The translations under genes and the position numbers were made by a program. Below are positions 33,431 to 43,142 of a DNA stretch of 64,000 bases, piece after piece. Under the pieces are notes generated by a model, which saw only the letters and a list, made by a program, of their open reading frames with translations, ran no database searches and was not told the origin of the DNA. The DNA lies in assembly GCA_049999725.1 (NCBI GenBank), contig JBNGIS010034285.1:100734-164733 (forward strand), given 5' to 3'. Within the stretch, counting starts at the first letter, position 1. The number at the start of each line of letters is the position of its first letter. This DNA comes from Haplomitrium mnioides (lineage: Eukaryota; Marchantiophyta; Haplomitriopsida; Calobryales).

Positions 33431-34298
33431 AGAAAATTGCAATCACGAGTGCTCAATATGAGCAAGAGCAACGATCATGTTTTTGATTTGATGCTACAGG
33501 AAGGAGTTGTTAGTGTGAGGCGAGAGCAGCGAGTGTTGCGCTGGTTGTTGAGTGGCCATTGATTGCATGAAATTTTGTATGGTTGTTTTTGGTAGCATTT
33601 GAATACACTTACTCTTTTCTCCTTTTGTTTTCTTCATGATCGAGAGAAGTGCACATGTTTTGTATGTTTCGCGCCAGATGCAACATGCCAAGGGAGTTGA
33701 TGTATTCAGGCTTCTTTTCTTGTGATCTTTGAACAACAACGGACAGGAAATTTGCTGCTCATTTAAGAAGTGGAGTGCGTTTACTAGAAAGAAGTGCTTC
33801 GTTGCTCGCGGTGGTTCTTCTAAACAAGAACGTTGCTGCAATATCAAGATCACACAGCCGCCGGTTTTTATCGAGCAGATTTGAGCCTCCTTCGACTCGC
33901 CTTTGGTTCCTTCTTCCCAAGCAAGTGCTTCCATCTTTTGCTGCATATTTTTGGTTTCTTCTTCTCACACAAGAAGCAGAGGAGAGGTAGCTGCAGAGGA
34001 GAGGTAGCTGCACAGGTAATAGCGACAACAATTTCACATCTGATCTTGGAAACGGAGGACAAGGGCGTTCTGTGACTGCATTCTCTGACTTCATCGTTGT
34101 CCCCTTTGCCTTCAACCGTTGCAGTTCTTTTTCAATCAAGCTTCTTATGAGGCATATGAAGGTTCTTGATTGAGCATATTTGGAGCCTCTTCGAGTCACC
34201 TTTGGTTCTTTCGACCACTTTAGGCGCATGAAACCTCTTATCGAGAAGATTTTTGACAAGGAGGAAGAGCTCTAATAGCAGCCTACCAAAGACAACTT

Positions 34299-34528
34299 TG
34301 ATTCGTTCAGAAGGAGCCTCGATTCGTTCAGAAGGCTGCAAAAGGAGAGAGTTTCGTTTAGGAAACTGCTGAAGGAGTGATTTGCGTTCAAGAGGCTGCA
34401 GAAGGAGAGAGTTTTGTTTAGGAGGCTGCTGAAGGAGAGATTTGCGTTCAAGAGGCTGCAGAAGGAGAGATCTTCATTCAGGAGGCTGCAAGAGGTCGCG
34501 TTGTCGCTCAGGAGGCTGCATTTTTTTG
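34299..34528. repeat. 30-bp tandem array in the E leader, about seven units
   Basis: Units alternate between 'tttgcgttcaagaggctgca' plus 'gaaggagaga' and 'gttttgtttaggaggctgct' plus 'gaaggagaga', giving a 60-bp higher-order period. The array lies in untranslated leader just before the RACK1 fragment. The minus-strand Ser/Leu-rich frame across it is a repeat artefact. Confidence 0.88.
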
Positions 34529-34537
34529 GTTCCCCCC

Positions 34538-34826
34538 GCATGCCCGCTAGACAATCCAGATTCGATTCTCTTTGCTTCTTGAGATAAATCTATCATTGTT
34601 TGGGCTCTCACGAGAGACGAGGGCAACTATGGTTATGCTCGACACCGATTTACAGGCCATGCACATTTCATGCAGGACGTAGTGATTTCTTTTACTGGCC
34701 AGTTCGTGCTCTCTCGATCTTGGGATGGGACTCTTTGTCTCTGGGATTTAAACTCTAGGACCACGACTTGTCATTTTGTTGGATGCGGGTGATATTATTC
34801 AGGCCATGTGCTTCAGTCCCAACAGA
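34538..34826 (+). pseudogene. RACK1: Captured, rearranged fragment of RACK1 (WD40 repeat protein)
   Basis: One frame from 34538 reads PLDNPDSILFAS, stop, [10 protein letters not shown], then [36 protein letters not shown] and TTTCHFVG (34538-34783). This is the end of WD repeat 1 and all of repeat 2 of the ribosome-associated scaffold RACK1, with GH and WD signatures in place. In the next frame [16 protein letters not shown] (34779-34826) matches a much later part of RACK1 (repeat 6/7). The middle of the protein is missing. No intron interrupts the segment, suggesting capture through RNA. It is non-functional here and sits in the E leader on the element's sense strand. Confidence 0.85.
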
Positions 34827-35920
34827 AGCAGCTCACGTTCATTCCTGGAGGAAGTGCGTTTTTGTTTAGGAGGCTGCGTTTTGGAGTCCAGCATCATCCA
34901 GCCCAATTCTTCAGGTAAACATTGCTTGCCACCTGCCTCATTGGATCACTTGTGAACCTCTATGGTAGGAAAATGAGCTTAGATGGAAGGAAATCAGCAA
35001 GCTTCTTTGGGGATCATAGATGATCTGATTTTGGTGTATTTCCGATACGATCTCTCTGCTCTATGGCCGTACGACCTCTTTTCCCTATCTTTGTGATAAA
35101 GGGACAAATGTCCCCTCTTCCTTCTCATCACGAGAACCAGATAGGCGATGAAACATTTTTGATCATATGATCTTGATCCACGACCTGTGGCTTCGACGAA
35201 CTGCACTAATGAGCTCCCTGCGTTGAATGCGAGATGTTGCGACCTTATCTGCATTTTATTTGGGAGCACGAGCCTCAAGCAAGGCCTCTTCCTTTTTTAC
35301 TCCTTGTGTTAAGTGTCTTCCTTTTTGAACTTTAGTTCTATTGTGCGGCATTTTCTAGTGGAGCTCGAGATGAGTGTGAATGCTAAGAGAAGTGCTACGA
35401 AGGGGTCTGGAAGAAGTATACTGGTGAGGCTAGTTTGAGGGCTTGATTCACCTGAGCAAGTGTTTCATTTGCAGATTCTCTTATTACCGTGACCCTACAT
35501 CCGAAGCCTCTACAACTAATAATTGCTCTAGCGAGGGGAACAAACTGTAATAGATACCCTGCTTCCATCGCGGTGGCATTACAATCATCTTCTTGAAGAA
35601 AGACGAAGAGATTAATCCTCTCCACCCAATCCATTCTGCTATTTGAACTAGTCCCTATACCTTGAATAGACACTGTTCCTCGCTTTTGGTCCCCATGGAT
35701 GGATGATTTCAAGATTGATAGATATCATTCTTGTCTCCAGATCTTTCATCTCTGCCCTGGCTACTGGAGTGCGCAATCTTAAAATCTGCCGGCCATGATG
35801 GATTTTAGACATTAAGAAAGAGCCAAACCTGTACAAGAATTTGAGTTGCTTGTGGGTTGGCAGTTTACCGATTAGATCTATTGTCGGATCTGACATGAAT
35901 GAAAGGAATGTGCTTCCACA

Positions 35921-38041
35921 ATGAGTAATGAAGATCATAACACTCATTTACCACCACATTATCATATGCGAAGTGATTCTCATCCAGTAGAGGCTATTCC
36001 TTTGTCATCACGCCCTTATAGAGGACGGTACACATAGGCTTTGCCTTCCACTTCTAGTAGTGAGAGAATTTAGTCTCCTGCATCTAGTTTAGTTGGGTAT
36101 CAATCTGTCACTAAATTTGGGACAGCAATACCACACCAGATTCCAACACCAATCAACTCATTACAAGTAGTTCCACCAGCATACTCCATGGAGGCAAGTT
36201 TAGGTGGCAGGATTGAGAAGTTCAGCGGCCGTCCTAGTACTATCACTTTTTAGGATTTTAAGCAGACATTTGATACTGTGATTGCTGAGTTAGAGCTCAA
36301 GTATGGTGACAAGTTCACCAATGCATTTGCATTCAAGCAATTGGGTCGGTACGTTTATCATGAGGCATTGGATGTGTATCAGCATCACTCAGCCCAGTTG
36401 TTGAGCACCATTCAGGTTGCTAACCCAAGTTATGCAACTGCTATTGTTGGTGTCCAGCAAACTGCTTTACAGGTTGCCATTGGTACCCACAACGCTACAC
36501 CTCCTACTAATTCGCCTACAGCTACTCCTACCATTGTGAATGTGACTCTAGCATAGCTTGCACTAGCTACAACAGGGATCACGCCTATGCTGGTTGCTCT
36601 TATTATCACTGATCTGGTGAGTGAGTTTTTCCAAATTTTGGAACAGGAGTTTCCAGTGAAGAGTTCAAAGAAAATCTTGCAGTTGGCTACTTTCAACAGA
36701 CAAAAAGATGAGACTCTCAAAATGCTATATCGAAGGCTTCTCAAATTGAAAGAGGATACTGAGAGCATCACTGATCTGGAAGTTGCGCACCATTACATAC
36801 GTGCCTTGGAAGGTAATCAAGACCTTCACTCTAAGGTTCTTCAACAAGTGTTCTCTGAATATGGTGATTCTTACACACTCTTGGATGTGTATAATGATGC
36901 GGAGAGGTTGGAACTTGCCCATGCACACTATGCAGCAAGCATGGCAAGACCTCAAGCTCATCACAGAACTCAAATTCAAGTCCTAGCTCTCACAAGGTCC
37001 AATCAATAGCCAATTCGAAACAACAATGTGCATACTACTACTGTGCTAGTACCTTCTTGTAATTATTGTGGTAATACAAATCACAAGGCTAATGATTGTG
37101 ACATTCTTGCTGATGACCTGTCATGTAAATTTTGTAGGAAATCTGGTCACTTGGAAGCTGTTTGCTTTGCTAAATATCAAGAGCAACGACAACTACGTTG
37201 CCAGCCCTCTCCAATAGTTTCTACCCTAGTGAAGAAGACCTCTATATCTGGAACACCCTCTAAGACTAAGGGTGCTGGTCCCAGCAAGAATGCTAAGAAG
37301 AAAGAGCACCAAAAAGCTCAAAAGGAAGAAATCCAAGCACAGACCACACAGGTGCAAGCATTGACTAGTGAAATGAAGACTCTAAGAGCTCAACTTGCTA
37401 GCTTGATGGGCAAATTTTCTCAACCAGCAAGCTCAATTCAACCTATTGGTGGTTCTAGTGTTTCTGAGAATGCATCCTTTCCTAGATCATTCTATCATCT
37501 GCGCTCTGATGTGCTAGTTGGTGAGAGAGTTCCAATTGCAAGGAATCACTCACTAGAGCTTTCTACTTCATTATGTCCATCATATTTTTCTTATCAAGAG
37601 GCTAGTGTAGCCACACATGGAGCTATCAAGAGGCAAGTGGTTCAAACTAATGGTTTAGCTTCTGGTCCTACATCTATGATACAACAAAGAGGTGCTCTGG
37701 TTGTATTACCTCAATCTTTAAGGCCACTTACTCCCACTACAGAGGCTTCATTGTTGGCAAGAGGAGGAGCATTTAGCGCTTCTACACCTATGGTACATCA
37801 AGGAGGAGACCCAAATCAGCATTTATCATAGACAACTAGTCCTTTGGTAAAGAATCCTACTTCAGATCTAGCACATAGGGTTCTTACAACACCCTTGTTC
37901 AGTTGTCAGGATTTGAACTTGCATATTACAGATGCTATTAAATTGCTTGAGAGAAAGCTTATACAAGGTGGTGATGCTAGACACTGGAGCAAAACCAGTG
38001 ATCATAGGTGTTCAATTTGCCAAGAAAATTTCACTACTTGA
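35921..38041 (+). pseudogene. E gag
   Basis: The likely start is ATG 35921 (MSNEDHNTHLPPHYHM), as one frame then continues, with stops, to 38041. It shows GGRIEKFSGRPSTITF.DFKQTFD (36208-36272), a capsid-like part (ILEQEFPVKSSKKILQLATFNRQKDETLKMLYRRLLKLKEDTE, 36640-36770) and two zinc knuckles, CNYCGNTNHKANDC (37058-37099) and CKFCRKSGHLEAVC (37124-37165), both with all ligands. A Lys/Gln-rich coiled-coil-like stretch follows (37290-37420). Stops lie at 36031, 36058, 36251, 36554, 37007 and 37829. Confidence 0.82.
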
Positions 38042-38504
38042 CACCAATCTCCAAAAATCTATGTGGGAGATTTGCACTGTCAGTGGTGTTGTGGAAGAAG
38101 TGTTGGGTGAAAGCTCAACATTGCTCACCTTTGCTTTCAATCAAGGCACAGATCAGGCTATGGAATTTCAGGTCAGATGTTTAGTCACCAATGCTACTAG
38201 CTATAATGTACTCATTGGGCAGGAAGCTTTGTTTCCTCCAAGTTTCACCATTGATAATTGGTTTGAGCATGCATACTACCATGTTGATTGGCAGACAGAT
38301 GGCCTACACTTGGGTTACATTCCATTGGACTTACATGGTGCACACACTTTTATGGCCTACTTGTGTGGTCTGCAAGATGTGCATACAGTTTCCTATATCA
38401 ATCATCCATTACACAATTGGATTGAAGAAGAAGAGGAACAGAACACTGTGACACAAGCTAATGAGAGTTCACTAGACACCTTGGGGGATTCACCCCTGGA
38501 CTAG
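37932..38504 (+). pseudogene. E aspartic protease (retropepsin)
   Basis: MLDTGAKPVIIGVQFAKK carries an intact D-T-G-A active site (37980-37991); YNVLIGQEALFP (about 38202-38237) is the flap-distal ILG-type motif. The protease is in a different frame from gag, which stays open to 38041, so gag and pol overlap by about 60-100 bp. This may be a real frameshift site or simple decay. The frame ends at TAG 38502, just before the methyltransferase. Confidence 0.8.
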
Positions 38505-38506
38505 AG

Positions 38507-39600
38507 GTGTTACACAAGCTACAGACTGCTCATGAGCCTCTAAAAGCTGCCATGCATAAGCTTGAGAGTGTGAAAAGCCATGGTGAACATGTTACTTCAA
38601 TTCTACAACAACCCATTGTGTGGAGTCCACCTTCAGATGGCATTACCCTTTCTGGAACCATTTGGAGGCATTGCTATAGGTTTGGAGGCATTGTTGCAAT
38701 CTGGATTGGTAGTGAAGCAGTATGTGTATGTGGACACTGATCCTTATGCCAGGCAGGTGGCAGAGTCTCGTATATTGGAACTTTCCAAGAGGTTTCCACA
38801 ACAATTTCCTTCTAGTGCATGGAAGTCAAGCTTTACATATTTCCCTGTTGATGTTCAGTTGATCCAAGAACAACACATTGTGCTTCTTGGCTCTTTAGAT
38901 CTTATCATTGCAGGATGGGAATGTCAAGGACTGTCCGCTATTGGTTCTAGTTTAGGGTTAGCTGATAGCAGGTCTGGCCTTTTCATGGACATGGTTCAGG
39001 TCCTAACATGGGCTCAGGCATGCTACCCTGTTGTTGGCTACATCATGGAGAACACACCAGCTCAGTTTGATAAAAGGGCAGCACTGCGAGAGGACTTTGT
39101 GCTAATTCAGCACTACCTAGGTTCTCCACTCCTTCTGGATGCAGTGCATTGTGGGTCTTATGCACATCGATTACATAACTTTTGGACCAACCTTGCTCAT
39201 GTTTCCTTGTTGGAGTTGGCCTTGCATTATACTATTCGAGATCCTACACTCCAAGTGGGTGATATTATGGATTCAGATAGCTCTTGCCAACCAGTTACAA
39301 GGCAAGAGGCACCAACTTGGTACCCTACCAACCATGTTGGCTACCCACGGGCTGTTTGTTCTACTTTGGTTTCTTTTCCTCGTGCACATGTTTTTCAGGG
39401 AGATGGTCCAAGGCTTGTTTATCGTCATGCTACAGGTACCTGGGATGAACCCAGTCCATAGGAAAGAGAACAAGCCATGGGATTCCAATCAAGCACCACT
39501 AGTCACACCAAGGTAACCAAGTTAAGGAGAGAAAATCTCTCCCTGGTAGGGTTATGGACTTCAATGCTCTCACTTAGCTCTTGATTACCTATTTTTCTCT
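38507..39600 (+). pseudogene. E C5-cytosine DNA methyltransferase-like domain
   Basis: Most of the domain is one frame (38580-39461). Motif I: FLEPFGGIAIGLEALLQSG (AdoMet site, 38652-38708) with YVYVDTDPYARQVAE after it. Motif IV: LDLIIAGWECQGLSAIG, catalytic Cys codon 38922-38924; the usual Pro before it is Glu. Then GLADSRSGLFMDMVQVL, motif VI ENT (YIMENTP, 39048-39056), motif VIII DAVHCGSYAHRLHNFWTNL (39144-39200) and, after TAG 39459 and a frameshift, motif X-like GRVMDFNAL (39545-39571). All parts of a C5-MTase catalytic core are in order. Small indels near 38505 and 38655 and stops disable this copy. The position between protease and RT means it was made as part of Pol. Target and activity cannot be told from sequence. 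Confidence 0.85.
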
Positions 39601-39605
39601 TTCAA

Positions 39606-41457
39606 ATGCATGTCAATCCAATAGTGGATGTCACTTTAGTTGTTTCTACTAATGTGTTCTCATGGCATCTAGACCAGGTGCATTTACCCATTCACATTAC
39701 TCTGCGCTTTGATATGAGTGTTGGGGAGAAGGGGAGAGGAGGTCCCATGCAATGTGGCTGAATTTCACTCTAATTTCATTGAGTCTGGCCACTCTAGACT
39801 TGCAAGTACTGTAGAGATACCTTCCACCACTTCACTACAGAAGCTTGTTGCAGAGTTGGACAGTGGAAGACTCAACACTTCACTTCCACCGGTTTCCTCT
39901 TCCAACTTTCCGTGTGTTGCCAATTTCACTTTCGTCATGGGTAATCAACTAAACAAGAAACAGAGGGATCAAATCACCAATCTGTTATTGAAGTATGAGG
40001 ATGTCTTTGCTTTCTCTATGAAAGATCTTGGCAAGTGCAAGGTGATGCAATTCTCCACTGAGCTCACTGAGGAGAAGCCCATCTATCGGCGCAAACATCT
40101 CCTAAGCAAGCATGAGTGGGAGTTAGTGGATGAGCGTTGCAAGGAGCTCTATGAGGCTGGTCTAATCCAACCTTCAACTTCTCATTTTGCAGCAACTACA
40201 GTGATGCAAGCTAAGAAAGACTGTAGTGGCTTGTGGATTGAAAAAAGGATGTGTGGGGATTATCGACCACTGAATTTGGTAACTCCATAGGACAGGAATC
40301 CTATGCCAACAACTGAGGAGCTCTTTGACAGTATTGGAGACTCAGATGTCTTCACCCTTGTGGATTTACATAAGGGGTTCAACCAGATTGTGATTCAGGT
40401 TGCAGATCGCAAGAAGACTGCATTCCATGGAGGCAACTGACTATGGGAATGGTTGGTAATGCCATTTGGATTGAAAAATACCCCTGTCTTCTTTCAACAA
40501 ATCATGGATCAGGTATTGGAAGGTGCTGATTTCTTGAAATGTTACATTGATGATGTCCTAGTGCAAAGCAAAGGTTTTAAACAACATTTGACCCATCTGG
40601 AGGAGCTGTTTAGAAGGTTGAGGAAGGCAAACTTGAGGATTCATTCAAAGAAATGTGAGTTTGCTGTTACATCAGTAGTGCATTTGGGACATAGAATCGT
40701 TCCGAATGGGACCATGGCTCACTGGTCCAAGGTAGTGTCCATTTTAGAGGTGCACAAGCCTACTGATGTATCAACCCTACGTAGTTTTATTGGGTTGTGT
40801 AACTACTACAGGATCTATGCGCAAGATTTCAGTACCATTGCTCATCCACTTTATGTGCTATTGAAGAAGGATGTTACATGGGCATGGAGTGAAGAAACCC
40901 AAGTGGCGTTTGATACTTTGAAAGAGCGGCTATCGAATTATCCAGTACTCAGAAGGCCTGATTTCAACCAGGTTTTCATTCTATATACATATTGGAGTGC
41001 GCTAGGTATTGGTGAAGTGCTTGGGCAACCTGATGGAGAGGGGTACGAATATGTTATTGTCTATGCTTCCAGAAGTAACAATAAGTCAGAGAGTAACTAC
41101 TCCTCTTATGAAGGTGAATGTTTGGCTATTGTTTGGGCTGTAAAACATTTCAGGCCTTACCTATATGGCACCAAGTTCCTTCTCTACACTGATCACCAGC
41201 CTCTGAAATGGCTTATGACCAACGACAAGCTTAGAGGCAAATTGGCTCGTTGGACTTTCATACTACAAGAGTATGAGTTTGAGGTGATTCACAGAGCTGG
41301 TGTTACACACCAGAATGCTGACTCTATGTCTCGCAGTCCTTTGGCTACCTCTGCAGATATTTCAGATGCTCGGCAAGATTTTGACCAGGTCATGACATTG
41401 CAACCAGCAATAGTAATTGGTTGTTTGGCCCTACTTTGTTGCATTGTAGAAGATTAG
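39606..41457 (+). pseudogene. E reverse transcriptase and RNase H
   Basis: After a linker, one frame from 39718 gives FAFSMKDLGKC, EKPIYRRKHLLSKHEWELVDE, GDYRPLNLVTP (fingers), FTLVDLHKGFNQI (first catalytic Asp, near 40351), VMPFGLKNTPVFFQQIMD and CYIDDVLVQSK with an intact YIDD box (40543-40554). The connection and RNase H follow: YTYWSALGIGEVLG, where the first RNase H Asp is Tyr (TAT, 40990-40992), YSSYEGECLAIVWAVKHFRPYLYG (Glu), LYTDHQPLKWLMT (Asp) and HQNADSMSRSP (Asp). Stops: TAG 40288, TGA 40438, TAG 41455. Confidence 0.9.
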
Positions 41458-41463
41458 CCTATT

Positions 41464-42735
41464 GTGGACATTTGGGAGGACCAGGATACAGTACACTTTC
41501 TTCAGCATGGTCAGTACCCTCCAAGGGTGAGTGCAACTCAAAGAGACCATATGCAACAGAGATCTAAACATTACTTATGGAAGGGAGATCATTTAGTTCG
41601 TTATTTGCCCCAAGGAGAGAAGGTAGTGCCCCTTGTGGTTGAGAGAGTTTTTCTGGTCAAGAAGATACATGCTGAGCTTGGGCACTTTGGAATCAAGTGT
41701 ACTTATAGCTTGATTGCTTCTCATTATCATTGGAGAGGTATGTATGCTCATATTCGTGATGTGATTGCTAGATGTGAACAATGTGATAGGGTGCGCACTT
41801 ACTTCTCATCTAGGCAAGCTACTCTTCATCCACTACCTATCAAGGGCCTATTTTACCATTGGTCTTGTGATCTGGTTGGAGAGCTACCTCTTACATCAAG
41901 GGGTAATCTCTATATAATGATCATGATTGAGCACTTCTCAAAATGGATTGAGTTAGTTGCCTTGCCAGATAAGAGCTCACATAGTACTAGCCAAGTTTTC
42001 TTGCAGCAAGTCCTTAGCAGATTCGTGGCTTGTGTAGAATGTCTTACTGATCAAGGTTCAGAATTCAGAGGTGAGTTTCAAGAGCTCTTGGACCAAGCAC
42101 TCATTGATCATCGCAGAACTTCAAGAGATCATCCTCAAGCAGATGGCCTAGCAAAGTGGATGGTGCAAACTTGCAAGCGAGGATTGCGAAAGATCTGTTT
42201 GACTGAAAACAAGGAAGACTGGGACTTGGCACTACCTTACATCGCCATGGGGTACAGAATGTCTAAACATGCTTCATTGCTTAATTTCTCACCCTATTTC
42301 CTCTTGTTTAGTCGACATACCATTCCTCCATCTACTATTGCTTCTCAGATGCTACCAATGGTGGATTTGGACTCAACTACAGCCTGGTCCACTGTCATAT
42401 CAGAGAGGGCTGCTCTCTTCAAAAGAGTCATGCCCATGGCTATGGAGAATCTTTGTATAGCACAACACATGGATACTTTGAGATATGCACACACACGAGG
42501 CATCAGCTTCAAGCCCAAGGTGAGAAAGTTTGAGATTGGTGACTTTGTCTATCTCCAGCAGCAACCCAATGACACCTTAGATACATCTACCAGTCGTATC
42601 ATTCTGCGAGTGAAGTCTCTCAATCCCTCGGGAGTTCTGGAGTTGCAAGGGGTAGATGGCCGTACCATCAAGGATCATTCTAAGAACTGTGCTCCTTGTC
42701 ATTTGCCTAACCAGGATCCAACCATTGTCACTTGA
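41464..42735 (+). pseudogene. E integrase
   Basis: In one frame with the RT: zinc domain H..H (HAELGHFGIKCTY; SHYHWRG) and CEQCDRV (41670-41800); core with WSCDLVGELPL (Asp 41869-41871) and LTDQGSEFRGEF (Asp 42049-42051); the third acidic residue, expected in the motif DG-L-A-E, is Lys (AAG 42154-42156), which should abolish strand transfer. The C-terminal domain (FEIGDFVYLQQQ, ILRVKSLNPSGVLELQGVDG) is followed by TGA 42733 where the frame runs on to the PHD finger. Confidence 0.9.
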
Positions 42736-42930
42736 AATTGTATTCCACCAGCTGATTACCCTTGTAAAGTGTGTCACATGATTGATGATGCTGATCAAAT
42801 GTTGCTATGTGACCATTGCAATGGTGGCTACCACATGTTTTGTTTGCAACCACAATTGACGCAGATTCCTCCAGGTCTCTGATTTTGTGCTTCATGCGCT
42901 TCAACGGACAGCAGATCCTCAAACTGCTGA
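42736..42930 (+). pseudogene. E PHD finger at the Pol C-terminus
   Basis: The same frame as the integrase continues past TGA 42733 with CKVC (42763-42774), LLCDHC (42802-42819), YHMFC (42829-42843) and FCASC (42883-42897): the C4-H-C3 ligand pattern of a PHD finger. A TGA at 42880 stands where the conserved Trp before the last Cys pair is usual. The frame ends at TGA 42928. PHD fingers read the histone H3 tail. The position corresponds to that of the chromodomain in chromoviruses, so a targeting role for integration is a reasonable inference. Confidence 0.88.
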
Positions 42931-42952
42931 GCCTTTACATGCTGCGGTCTTT

Positions 42953-42965
42953 GGGGGGGGGGGGG
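42953..42965 (+). promoter_or_regulatory. Run of 13 G, probable polypurine tract of E
   Basis: GGGGGGGGGGGGG follows the PHD stop codon by 22 bases. A purine run at the 3' end of the internal region is expected to prime plus-strand synthesis, normally directly at the LTR start. Here 177 bases of LTR-like sequence (42966-43142) lie between it and the LTR start. The exact length should be treated with care because homopolymers are error-prone in sequencing. Confidence 0.55.
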
Positions 42966-43142
42966 ATAATTAAGACCACATACATTCCCCTGCATTTCTT
43001 CATTTCGGTGTAAGGTTGCTGTGATTTCAGTTTATGGATTGTGATGACTATGATACAGAGTTCAGATTAGCTTTTGTTTAGATGCCATGATGCAACCAGG
43101 TTTTCGATGTGGCAAGTCCACTTCTCTTTATGTCACGACAGT
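42966..43142 (+). repeat. Extra partial copy of the E LTR 3' segment
   Basis: ATAATTAAGACCACATACATTC to TTTATGTCACGACAGT repeats at 43569-43759 (ATAATGGGGACCACATACATTC to TTATGTCACAACAG), apart from a 20-bp insertion in the right copy. It lies immediately before the 3' LTR start and looks like a 5'-deleted LTR in tandem with the full one. Confidence 0.85.

Noticed and set aside
33759-34541. Minus-strand frames in the E leader (166 and 89 codons)
   Set aside because: The second is a translation of the 30-bp array (CSLLN repeats). The first has no recognisable domain and lies antisense in an untranslated leader.
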